From assembly GCA_016871535.1 (NCBI GenBank), contig VHCZ01000045.1, positions 1 to 33,221 of the forward strand: 33,221 bases of DNA. The letters run 5' to 3'. This DNA comes from Verrucomicrobiota bacterium (GTDB lineage Bacteria; Verrucomicrobiota; Verrucomicrobiia; Limisphaerales; SIBE01). Both the position numbers and the translations under genes were made by a program. Shown in pieces: positions 14,865 through 23,700 of this stretch; position 1 is the first letter of the stretch; each line of letters starts with the position of its first letter. The notes below the pieces were generated by a model. That model had not been told where the DNA came from. It saw only the letters and a list, made by a program, of their open reading frames with translations, and made no database searches.

Positions 14865-16325
14865 TCAGCGCTGGCCTGGAGTGACCTTCACCACCTGGAT
14901 TTTCATTCGACCGAGCAGATTGACCCAGGACCAGTCTTGCGTGCCTTCGGTCAGCTTGATGTGCGCGGCGTCGACGAATACTTGATTCCAGGTCGGATCG
15001 ACGCTCACCCATTGACGGCCATCGTGAATCTCGGCCCACGCGTGCCAGCCGAAGACGGGCGGTTCCTCATCCGCGTACATCACGCCGCCCACTTCGCGAG
15101 CGGGAATTCCCGCGGCCCGGGCCAGAGCCAGAAAGAGCAGCGTGATCTCCGTGCAATCGCCCGCGCGATTCTTCAAGACATCCAGAGCGGAGGACGCGTT
15201 GGCTGCCATCGTCTGGCGCACGTTCTTGAAAATCCAATCTTGAAACTTCGAGGCCTGGCCGAACGCGTCCTTTTCCTCGCCGGCAATCTCGCCGGCCAGG
15301 GAGCGAATTGCCTCCTGATCCGATTGAATGGCGGGGGTCGCCTTCAAGTATTGTTCGCGCTCCGAGGCGGCCAACTGCATTCCCTTCTCCAGCCTCCGGT
15401 CGCGCGACAACTCCAGAACCACCGTGTTCCCACGCCGGGAGTGAATCCGCTGGCGATGCGAGTTGGGCAGGGCGAATCCCGCCAGTCCGGTGATCTTTAA
15501 GCGAAGCGACTCGATCTTCTCCGGATCGCCCAGGCTCTTGTCGATTCGGATCGAGGAAGCGAGCAACATGTCGAACGACGTGCTGCCGGGCGTCTTGGCC
15601 AGGGCTTCCTCCTCCGCGCGCAGCTCGAACAGTCCACCCAGCATGCCCTTGAGCGGTGTGCCGTCCGGGAGCACCTCGAACGCCGCGTTCATGCCTTCGA
15701 TGTTGACCTCGACCGAATGCACGTCGGTCTTCACGCCGCCCCAACGGAGCGATCTGCGCCCGCGATACGTGAACACTTCTTTGGTGTCGATCTTCTCCTC
15801 ATTCCAGGACACCGAATAATGCTCGAACCTGGCGCCGCGTTTCGGAGGCCGCGTCAGCCACGCTTCCAATGCGCGCGCCGATTGGATCGTTTCCCGTGGA
15901 ACCGGGACCCGGCGTTTGGTTTCGCCGCCGCGTGTTCGCGTCGTGATCACCATTTCCGCGCCGTCCCGAACGGCGACGCGCGTGATCTCATTATCGTCCT
16001 CCAAAGTTCGCTCTTCGCCGAAGATGATTTCGCCCTTGCCGTCGAGCGCGAAACAGGTGGTGGATTTGTCTTCAAAGCGCGTTCGTTCGCCTCCGGAGAC
16101 AAAGCTCCCCTGCATTTCAAAAGTGGCGACGGCGACCTCCTGGCCTTCGTGCCGGCCGAGCTTTAATTCGTCGATGGCCCAGCCGAACTTGTGATTTTTC
16201 AGATAAACGCCGTAAGCCTGGCGGCGCTGGCTTTTCTCAGCGTAGGCGCGCAGGGATGTGGAATCCGGTTCCGCGGCCTGAAGGGCCGTTCCAAGGCCGC
16301 AAGCCAGGCAAAGGCCCGCCGCCAT
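14865..16325 (-). CDS. Secreted transglutaminase-like (cysteine protease fold) protein
   Basis: 486 residues from ATG at 16325; the frame extends upstream only through an intergenic palindrome. MAAGLCLACGLGTALQAAEP is a signal peptide. Residues about 20-300 form a beta-rich region of unknown type (GVYLKNHKFGWAIDELKLGR onward). The C-terminal part is a transglutaminase-core domain with the triad Cys391 (NRAGDCTEITLLF), His428 (FGWHAWAEI) and Asp443 (WVSVDPTWNQ). Such bacterial proteins usually act as proteases or as protein-modifying enzymes in the envelope. Substrate unknown; all three catalytic residues are present. Convergent with the GH/GT gene. Confidence 0.88.
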   Translation of the reverse strand: MAAGLCLACGLGTALQAAEPDSTSLRAYAEKSQRRQAYGVYLKNHKFGWAIDELKLGRHEGQEVAVATFEMQGSFVSGGERTRFEDKSTTCFALDGKGEIIFGEERTLEDDNEITRVAVRDGAEMVITTRTRGGETKRRVPVPRETIQSARALEAWLTRPPKRGARFEHYSVSWNEEKIDTKEVFTYRGRRSLRWGGVKTDVHSVEVNIEGMNAAFEVLPDGTPLKGMLGGLFELRAEEEALAKTPGSTSFDMLLASSIRIDKSLGDPEKIESLRLKITGLAGFALPNSHRQRIHSRRGNTVVLELSRDRRLEKGMQLAASEREQYLKATPAIQSDQEAIRSLAGEIAGEEKDAFGQASKFQDWIFKNVRQTMAANASSALDVLKNRAGDCTEITLLFLALARAAGIPAREVGGVMYADEEPPVFGWHAWAEIHDGRQWVSVDPTWNQVFVDAAHIKLTEGTQDWSWVNLLGRMKIQVVKVTPGQR

Positions 16326-16364
16326 AAGACGGTATTTTCCTCTCCCTGAAGGGACCGTCGATCC

Positions 16365-16384
16365 GGCAGACCTGCAGGTCTGCC
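16365..16384. repeat. Perfect 20-bp palindrome
   Basis: GGCAGACCTGCAGGTCTGCC is its own reverse complement. It lies 40 bp upstream of the transglutaminase start and belongs with the other palindromic words of the window. It could form a hairpin or a dimeric protein site; neither is shown. Confidence 0.6.
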
Positions 16385-16494
16385 TTACCAGGAGGTGAAC
16401 TTCTGAGGTTGACCAGTTGCATCGCATGAGATCGGCGCATCAAATACCACGGGTTCGATCCGGGAGTCGAGACTGGTTCACGTTGACCCAAAGC

Positions 16495-16511
16495 CCAGGT
16501 TGGAAGCCTGG
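16495..16511. repeat. Palindromic word at a gene-truncation junction
   Basis: CCAGGTTGGAAGCCTGG is an imperfect palindrome with the same TTCC/GGAA centre as units at 19346-19438 and 29333-29351. It stands 15 bp before the first recognisable codon of the truncated Ig-like gene. Confidence 0.55.
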
Positions 16512-16526
16512 TATACGTGTTTAACG

Positions 16527-17482
16527 CAGTGGCGTCTGAACGGAGTGGAATTGCCCGGGGCCACGAACACGGTGCTGACGTTGACCAACGTGACGGCTGC
16601 TAACGCCGGCGAGTACAGCGTGCTGGTTCAAAACCGGATTGGAACAGTGATTAGTGAACCGGCGACGCTGACGTTTCAAACGCCGCCGCGCATCCTCGTG
16701 CAACCGGTCGAGCGCGCCACCACGATTGGCGGCACGGCCAGCTTCAGCGTGGTCGCCGAAGGCAGCGCGCCGCTGACGTATCAATGGCGCTTTCAAGGCA
16801 AGACCATTCTGGGCGCGACGAACTCGACTTACACGTCACGCGACGCGCAACTCTCGCAGGAAGGCCGTTATCAGGTCCAGGTCAGCAATCCCGCGGGCAG
16901 TGTGATGAGTCAGGACGCGCTATTGTGCGTGCTGGAAACGGACAAGACCGTCCACTTCATGTCGATCAAGAGCCAGCCGGATCGCACCAGCCGCCTTCTG
17001 CTTTGCGGACTCGCGGGCACGCCGCCGGTCTTGCAAGCCTCGACCGATTTCAAAGTCTGGACGCTGCTGACGAACTTCACCTTCCGCGGCGACAACCTCT
17101 ACGAGTATTTCGACAATGAGGCGCCCCGGTACGGCCATCGCTTTTATCAAGTGGCGCCGCCGTTCCCGATCAAGCTGGCCGCGCAGCCAACGGATCAGGC
17201 TGTGCGCGTTGGCGGTTCCGTGACCTTGAGCGCCGTGGCGGAAGGTACCGCGCCGTTCGCTTATCAGTGGCGGCACAATGGCGCGATCTTGCCCGGCGCC
17301 ACAAACGCGTCGCTGGTTCTGACGAACGTGCAAACGCCGCAGGAAGGCGTGTATCAAGTTCGGGTGACGAACTTGGTCAGCAAAGTGACCACGCCGGAGG
17401 TTCAGTTGTGCGTGCTGGGTCCGGCGATCCCCAGGCCGCCGGCTCGCCGCACCGCTTTTATCAAGTCTTGCCGAGTCCGTAA
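16527..17482 (+). pseudogene. 5'-truncated, frameshifted Ig-like-domain protein fragment
   Basis: The frame starts abruptly in mid-domain at QWRLNGVELPGATNTVLTLT, the second half of a bacterial Ig-like domain. One complete Ig-like domain follows (PPRILVQPVERATTIGGTAS to the CVLE strand). Next is a SQPDRTSRLLLCGL...FKVWTLLTNF module ending RYGHRFYQVAPP, then another Ig-like domain (AAQPTDQAVRVGGSVTLSAV onward). Near 17418-17425 the frame shifts by one base: the other frame restores the expected ending SPHRFYQVLPSP, stop at 17482, whereas the unshifted frame ends in RRTAFIKSCRVRKPPL. No start codon, signal peptide or upstream domains remain. It is the tail of a large secreted or adhesin-like protein, cut off at a palindromic repeat. 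Confidence 0.75.
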
Positions 17483-17496
17483 GCCGCCGCTGTAGA

Positions 17497-17632
17497 TGGG
17501 AGCACACGCGCCCTCGCGTGTTCCGACTGGCGCCCTCGGAGTCGAAGAAACCGTCTCATCAAATGATCTCTCTTTCGGACGGAAGACGGTGGTCGGCGAG
17601 GGCGCCGACCACCGCACGCGAGGCGCGTGCGG
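17497..17632. repeat. Cluster of three hairpin words with CCCT/AGGG loops
   Basis: Three stem-loops lie in series. 17499-17524 is GGAGCACACGCG, CCCT, CGCGTGTTCC (imperfect). 17588-17613 is an 11-bp perfect stem GGTGGTCGGCG with loop AGGG. 17614-17630 is GCACGCG, AGG, CGCGTGC. All share a loop of CCCT or its complement. They lie between convergent genes and downstream of the carboxypeptidase stop (17663). Confidence 0.65.
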
Positions 17633-17662
17633 CTCCCCACGCGAACCACGTCGTCAGGCGGG

Positions 17663-19393
17663 TCACCGTGGCGATCGCCCAGTGCTGTCCAATTCTGTCA
17701 GTATCACTGCCAGCGCATCCACTTCCTCCCGCCCGGATCCGTTCGGATTGAAGTAATTGTTCAGCATGATCGAGAAGGCGAGCGGCTCGCCACCGGCCGT
17801 CGTCACGTAACCGGAGAGCGTATCGACGTAGCGAATGTGACCGGTCTTGGCCCGAAGATTCCCTTCCGCTTTCGTCTTCTTCATCCGGTTGCGCAACGTG
17901 CCGTCCACGCCGGCCACCGGCAGAGACTCACGAAAGATTTCGGCGTGGCGATGGCGACTCATGAACTTCAACAGTTGCACCGTGGCATTGGGCGTGAGCA
18001 AGCAGGACCGCGAAAGTCCGGAGCCTTCTTCCAACTGCGCCTCGTGCTGCGGAATGCCGGCTTCCTTCAGGAACTGCCTCAGTTCTGCCACACCCAGTTC
18101 TTCCGAGGTTCTCTGGTAAAGGTTGGTTCGGGCTGTTGCGTCGGAGGATTGATTAGCTTGTGACCCCGCAAGCCTCGGCGACTCACTCGCGCCGCGTTTC
18201 TCCAGACCCGCCGCCGCGCCCGCTTGCAAGAGGAGAAGCTGGGCGTAGAGGTTTTGCGAGGGTTTCATCATCTTGGTTAAGAGTTCTTGCAGCGGCCTCG
18301 ACTCGACAACCGCGAGCTCAATCAGGTCGCTGGAGTCCCTTCGGTCCACTGCAGAATTGGTCCCGCTCACTGCGCGTGCAGTTCCTGTAACCGTCATCCC
18401 ATGCCGCGCGAGCGCCTCCTTCAATTGCACCACGAAAAAGAGCGCCGGATCATGCACCGCAACTGCGTCCGCCTGCGGTGAAGCTTCCCGCGGCATTTGG
18501 CCGGTCACATAAACCACATTTCCGCCGAGCGGACGATGAATCTCAAGCGCGCGCCGGCCACCTTTGGCCACGGTCTGCGTGCGATTGATGAAGGTGACGA
18601 AACGGGTGTCCGGTTTGACCGCGATCTCGCAGGGATCACCGACGCCTTGGCCAGGCTTGAAAATGAGATCGAGCACATTGTCCTCCAGGGTCAGCGCCGA
18701 GGCTTCCGCGCCGTAGTAATACTGCAAGTCATCCCAGGTCCACCCGGAGCCGTAGGGCGGACCGCGAAAATAAGTCGCGTCGCCGATCAAGTCTCCTTCG
18801 ACTCGCTTCACGCCGGCTTTGGCCAGCGCCTCGATGAGAGGCTGGAGCGACTTTTCATAATCGCCATTGTTGAAGCGGGCCGCAAAGGAAGGATCGCCGC
18901 GCCCATAAACGATGAGGTCCGTTTTCAAAGTGCCCGCGCTGTCGGGGCGGGCCGCAGCGTAGAGAGACGTCTTGATCCGGAATTCCGAGCCTAACCGCTC
19001 CAGCGCCAGCGCGCCGGTGTAGAGTTTGGCGTTGGACGCCGGCTTCATCAGTTTCTGGGCATTGTGTTCGAAGAGGGTCCTGCCGCTCTGGAGCGAAACA
19101 ACTTTCACGCCCCAAGCCGCCGCGGAGAACCGAGGCTGCGCCAGGAACGCGCTGATCCGGCTTTGGAATGCCGACAGCGTTTTGGAAGGGCGCCGGGCAT
19201 TTCTCGATTCGGCGCCTGCGCCGAAGGTCTGGCTTTGGAAGATAAGAAGGCAGGCAACAAAAAATCCGATGGCGCTTGCCTTGACCGCGGAAGGGAGGCT
19301 CCGCCGATAGCAGAAGGGCGATACGGCGCAGCGCGGAATTGTGGCGCAGACATTCCTGTCTGCGGGTTGGCGGGACTTTCCAGTCCCGTCCAT
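17663..19393 (-). CDS. dacB: D-alanyl-D-alanine carboxypeptidase/endopeptidase, PBP4 (DacB) type
   Basis: 576 residues if started at the ATG at 19393, the nearest start codon before the signal peptide. The three penicillin-binding motifs are present: SNAK (Ser120, Lys123), SQN (378-380) and KTG (515-517), with GVDGTLRNRM before the last. The order and spacing fit class C PBP4 enzymes, which trim or cut peptidoglycan peptides in the periplasm. The hydrophobic core IGFFVACLLIFQSQTFGAGA (about residues 42-61) is the secretion signal. Residues 1-25 are encoded by palindromic intergenic repeats, and no ATG/GTG/TTG lies between them and the signal peptide, so the start is uncertain or repeat-derived. 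Residues about 397-428 look like a low-complexity insertion. Confidence 0.9.
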   Translation of the reverse strand: MDGTGKSRQPADRNVCATIPRCAVSPFCYRRSLPSAVKASAIGFFVACLLIFQSQTFGAGAESRNARRPSKTLSAFQSRISAFLAQPRFSAAAWGVKVVSLQSGRTLFEHNAQKLMKPASNAKLYTGALALERLGSEFRIKTSLYAAARPDSAGTLKTDLIVYGRGDPSFAARFNNGDYEKSLQPLIEALAKAGVKRVEGDLIGDATYFRGPPYGSGWTWDDLQYYYGAEASALTLEDNVLDLIFKPGQGVGDPCEIAVKPDTRFVTFINRTQTVAKGGRRALEIHRPLGGNVVYVTGQMPREASPQADAVAVHDPALFFVVQLKEALARHGMTVTGTARAVSGTNSAVDRRDSSDLIELAVVESRPLQELLTKMMKPSQNLYAQLLLLQAGAAAGLEKRGASESPRLAGSQANQSSDATARTNLYQRTSEELGVAELRQFLKEAGIPQHEAQLEEGSGLSRSCLLTPNATVQLLKFMSRHRHAEIFRESLPVAGVDGTLRNRMKKTKAEGNLRAKTGHIRYVDTLSGYVTTAGGEPLAFSIMLNNYFNPNGSGREEVDALAVILTELDSTGRSPR

Positions 19394-19545
19394 CGGGCGA
19401 CTGGAAAGTCGCCCAAACCAGCAGGCTGGAAAGCCTGCTCTACGACCGAGTTCAAGGAATGCCTCCAAGGTTCCTGGATCATCGGTAGGGCGGCGCTGCT
19501 GCGCCGCCGCATCGGGAAAAAAACGGCTGGGCGGCAGCACCGCCC
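19318..19545. repeat. Array of six palindromic words upstream of and inside the 5' end of dacB
   Basis: In order: GCAGACATTCCTGTCTGC (19346-19363), GGGACTTTCCAGTCCC (19372-19387), GGGCGACTGGAAAGTCGCCC (19395-19414), GCAGGCTGGAAAGCCTGC (19421-19438), GGCGGCGCTGCTGCGCCGCC (19489-19508), GGGCGGCAGCACCGCCC (19529-19545). Four share a TTCC/GGAA centre with different stems. The leader GTAGAGC (minus strand at 19443) or GTAGGGC (plus, 19486) precedes two of them. GGCGATACGGC (19318-19328) also occurs at 7388-7398. Confidence 0.7.
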
Positions 19546-19602
19546 TGCCAGGTTTATGGCTGGAATTCACAGACAACAACGGCGCGTTCGAGCCGGGCCG
19601 CG

Positions 19603-20397
19603 CTACACGGCGATGGGCGCCTTGATGGCCGGGTGCGGGTCATATCCAACCAACTCGAAATCCTCAAATCGGAAGTCGTGGATGTCGCGGACGTCCGGAT
19701 TGAGCTTCATTTGCGGGAGCGGACGCGGCTCGCGCGTGAGCTGGAGCCGGGCTTGCTCCAGATGATTGCTGTAGAGGTGCAGATCGCCAAACGTGTGGAC
19801 GAAGGTTCCGGGCTTCAAGCTGCAAACCTGCGCGACCATCATCGTGAGCAACGCGTAGGAAGCGATGTTGAAGGGGACGCCCAGGAACAAGTCGGCGCTG
19901 CGCTGATAAAGCTGGCAGCTTAGCTCGCCCTCTTGGACAAAGAATTGAAACATCGTGTGGCAAGGAGGCAGCGCCATTTGCTCGAGTTCGCCCACATTCC
20001 AGGCGCTGACGATGAGACGCCGGCTGTCGGGGTTGGTCCGAATCTGACTGATCACTTCGTCGATCTGATTGATGGAACGGCCATCGAACGTTTTCCAATG
20101 GCACCATTGAGCGCCGTAAATGCGGCCCAGATTGCCTTCCGGGTCCGCCCATTCATCCCAGATCGTCACGCTGTGGTCGTTGAGGTATTTGACGTTTGTG
20201 TCGCCCCGGAGGAACCACAGCAGCTCGTAGATGATCGACTTCAGGTGCAGTTTCTTGGTCGTGAGCAAAGGAAATCCCTCAGACAAAGGAAACCGCGCTT
20301 GCGCGCCGAAGACTGCGTAGGTGCCGGTACCGGTCCGGTCGCTTTTGAACTTTCCCTGCTCCAGGACCAGGCGGAGCAATTGGTGGTATTGCAGCAT
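19603..20397 (-). CDS. thyA: Thymidylate synthase
   Basis: 264 residues from ATG at 20397, the same length as the E. coli enzyme; the 13 codons upstream in frame are not conserved-looking. It makes dTMP from dUMP using methylene-tetrahydrofolate in the cytoplasm. Recognisable segments: [20 protein letters not shown] (phosphate-binding Arg), [38 protein letters not shown], the active-site [12 protein letters not shown] with the nucleophilic Cys, [20 protein letters not shown], and the tail [10 protein letters not shown]. No companion dihydrofolate reductase gene is next to it. Confident assignment. Confidence 0.98.
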   Translation of the reverse strand: MLQYHQLLRLVLEQGKFKSDRTGTGTYAVFGAQARFPLSEGFPLLTTKKLHLKSIIYELLWFLRGDTNVKYLNDHSVTIWDEWADPEGNLGRIYGAQWCHWKTFDGRSINQIDEVISQIRTNPDSRRLIVSAWNVGELEQMALPPCHTMFQFFVQEGELSCQLYQRSADLFLGVPFNIASYALLTMMVAQVCSLKPGTFVHTFGDLHLYSNHLEQARLQLTREPRPLPQMKLNPDVRDIHDFRFEDFELVGYDPHPAIKAPIAV

Positions 20398-20744
20398 GAC
20401 AAGGAAAGCTTTAGTGAGCCGGACGGTCTGCCGCAAGCTTTAGCCGTATGGTATTCGGAGGAATTGGTGAATCGCCTTCACCCGAAACCTTTCCCCCAAG
20501 AAAAAAGCCCGTTCCCATTGAATTTAAGCCCTTTCATCGGTAGGGCGAGCCTGTCCCGGCGAGCCGCAAAGCCGTTGAGTGAATGATGGTTGATCGGCTC
20601 AGCGAGGATGCTTCGCCCTACCCAACTCGAGGCCTAATTCATTGGTTCTCGACAGAGGACCTCCTCGTCTCCAGAATCCGCCGCATCGGTTCGACTGATG
20701 CAGCTTGGAAATCGTGCAACTCATAGCTAATTCCAGGAGTTCCT
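20398..20744. repeat. Intergenic region with a GTAGGGCGAGCC hairpin repeat
   Basis: No gene. At 20539-20622 a long imperfect inverted repeat has outer arms GGTAGGGCGA (20539-20548) and TCGCCCTACC (20613-20622), and inner parts GGCGAGCCG (20558-20566) against CGGCTC (20595-20600). A related copy lies at 20832-20914. A strong Shine-Dalgarno, AGGAG, ends 5 nt before the ATG at 20745. Confidence 0.65.
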
Positions 20745-23700
20745 ATGACCCCTTGGCCTGATTCTTCTGATTCTATTTCTCCATCATCGTTCTCGCCGAG
20801 TTCCACGCTCGAGGCGGAAACCTCCCATGAAGGCAGGGCGAGCCTGTCCTCAGCGAGCCGATTTGGACGTGTTCCAAGCGCGTGGAGCGGCTCGCCGGGA
20901 CGGACTCGCCCTACTTTGTTCGTGGGGCATGACCAGGTCCGTAAGCCACAGGAAGCTTTCCAAGCACCGCCCCTGACGCCTTTCCCCTCCGCCCGAGCCA
21001 TCGCGGCGGCGCTGCTGCTCTGCGCTTTGGTGATCGATTCAGCTATGCACGCCCAGGTCGCTTCGCCGCCGGATACCTCCGCCCCCACGGTGGATGTCCT
21101 CGTGCCTGCGGCTGGCAAGACGGTGTTTGAATTGGATCTGATCGAAGTCATCTTCAGCGAAAACGTCACGGGCGTGGACGCCGCCGACGTGCTCGTCAAC
21201 GGAATTCCGGCCACGAATGTCAAATCGACCTCGCCGCGGAACTACACATTTTCCTTTCCTCAACCGAGCGCCGGCGAAGTGAAGGTGACCTGGGCCGCCA
21301 ATCACGGCATCGCGGACCTGGCCACTCCGCCAAACGCGTTCCGAGGCCTTCCCTGGAATTACACGCTCAACCCGGATCGACCGCTGCCGAACCTGGTCAT
21401 TTCCGAATTCCTGGCGGACAACACGGCGGGCATCAAAGATGACAACGCTTCCAGAAACGATTGGGTCGAAATCCTCAACCTGAGTTCGGAAACCGCGAAT
21501 CTCGAGGGCTGGTTTCTCACGGATGACGCGGCGGACCCGATCAAGTGGCGTTTCCCCGCCGTGCCTCTCGCGCCAAATTCCTATCTCCTGGTCTGGGCTT
21601 CGGGGAAGGACCGCGCCGACGCCACTGCACCGTTGCACACGAATTTCAAATTGGCCAGTGAAGGGGGTTACCTGGCGCTCGTCAGCCCGGCCAAGAAAGT
21701 TGCTTCCGATTTCGGCCCGGCCTATCCGGCGCAGCGCCCCAACGTTTCTTTCGGACGCGACAAAGTCGATCCATCGCTCACGGGCTATTTCGATTTTCCA
21801 ACGCCGGGCGCCACCAACATGGTGAGCGGCCGCGGTTTCGCGCCCGACCCGGTTTTCTCGGTCAATGGCGGAGTGTTTACCGAGGCGAGCCTGACCGTCG
21901 CCCTCTCAGCGCCATCCGGCGAAATTCGCTACACGCTGGACGGCTCGATGCCGACGCTGACTTCGACGAATTACACCGGAGCGCTGGAATTGACGAACAA
22001 CACCATCGTGAGCGCGCGCGTTTTCAAGGACGGCTTGCTGCCAAGCCGGATCGCGGTTCAGACCTATAATTTCTTTTCCGCGAGCATGACCAATTTCAGT
22101 TCGAATCTCCCGCTGTTGATCATCAACACCGCAGGCAAGACCATTCCGCAAGACCGCCGGCTCCGCGCCCACGTGTCGAGTTTCGAGGTCAAGGATGGCC
22201 GCGCCCGCCTGCTCAGTCAGCCGGACTTTGAAAGCGTGGCGCAGGTCGAAGTGCGGGGCCAGACTTCGGCCGGTTTTCCGAAATTGCCCTACAACTTGGA
22301 GATTAACGACCCTTACGGCAACGACGTCGAGGTGCCGTTGCTCGGTTTGCCGCCGGAATCCGATTGGGCGCTGGTCAACCCGTATTCCGACAAGCCGTTC
22401 ATGAATAACGCGCTCGCCAACGAGCTTCACCGCAAAATGGGTCACTACGCGTCGCGCACGGTGTTCTTCGAGCTCTTCATCAAGTCCACGCCCGGACGCC
22501 TCAACTACCCAGCCGACTACAAAGGCATTTACACCCTCACGGAGAAGATCAAGATCGATCGCAGCCGCGTGGACCTCCAGCGGCTCTCGTCCTATGACGT
22601 CGCCGAGCCCAACATCACCGGAGGATATATCATCAAGAAAGACAAAGACAGCCCCGGCGACCTGAGCTTGACGACCTCGGGCGGCGGCGGCTTCGGCGGC
22701 CAGGCGCTTAAATACCACGAGCCGAAGCCGGTTGAACTCCGGATCAATACCGCCCAGCGGAACTGGATTCGGAATTATCTCAATCAATTCGAGCGCGCCC
22801 TCTACGCCACGAATTGGCTGACTCGGACCGGAACCAATCATTACTCGCATTACATCGATACGGATTCGTTCGTGGACTACCACTGGATCGTCGAGTTCAG
22901 CAAGCAGATCGACGGATATCGCTTGAGCAATTACATGCGGAAGGAGCGAGGGGGCAAACTCAAGATGGAGCCGATCTGGGATTGGAACCTCGCATGGGGC
23001 AACGCCGACTACCTCGAAGGCGAGCGGACCAACGGGTGGTATTACACGCTGCTCGGTGAGAGCGAACACCCCTGGCTGAGGCGTCTCATCACCGGCACGG
23101 CTTCCCCGACCACTCGAACCGGCGATCCGGACTTCAATCAGAAAATCGCCGATCGCTGGAGCGAGCTGCGCACGGATATTCTGAACGCGAGCAACGTCGT
23201 CGCCCGGGTGAACGAAATCGCCGCTTACTTGAGTGAAGCGGCGAACCGCGATTTCGCGCGCTGGCCGCGGCTCGGCGCTTACATCTGGCCCAACCCACGG
23301 ATCTACTCCTCGCCACGAACCTACAGCGGAATCATCTCCAACATGAACAACTGGATCGTGGGCCGTTACGCGTGGATCGACCGCCAGTTCGTGCCAACTC
23401 CCACCCTCAGCCTGCCCGCCGGTCGCGTCGCCCTGGGCGCGGCGATCACGATGGCGGCGCCCACGGGAACCGTCTATTTCACCGTGGACGGAACGGATCC
23501 ACGTTTGTCGGGTGGCCGGCTCAGCGCCGCGGCGAGGCGTCACGATGGCCAACCATTTGCCCTGAACAACAACGCCCGCATCGTCGCCCGCGCCCTGCAA
23601 GGCACGAACACCTGGAGCGGTCCCGTGGCGGCCACGGTTGTAGTCCAAACCCCGCCTCTGGCCGTGAGCGAAATCATGTTCCACCCGGCGCCGCCCCCGA

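Noticed and set aside
14685-14883. Protein-like plus-strand frame without a start codon
   Set aside because: It opens directly after a TGA, overlaps the transglutaminase end and matches no family I recognise; kept only as a note in the gap entry.
16441-16475. GGGTTCGATCCGGGAGTCG as a tRNA T-arm or attachment site
   Set aside because: Only a T-loop-like string; no acceptor or anticodon arm around it and no extended match to the tRNA-Lys end.
19346-19545. Possible CRISPR array
   Set aside because: Units are palindromes of different sequence and spacing, with no constant direct repeat and no spacers of even length.
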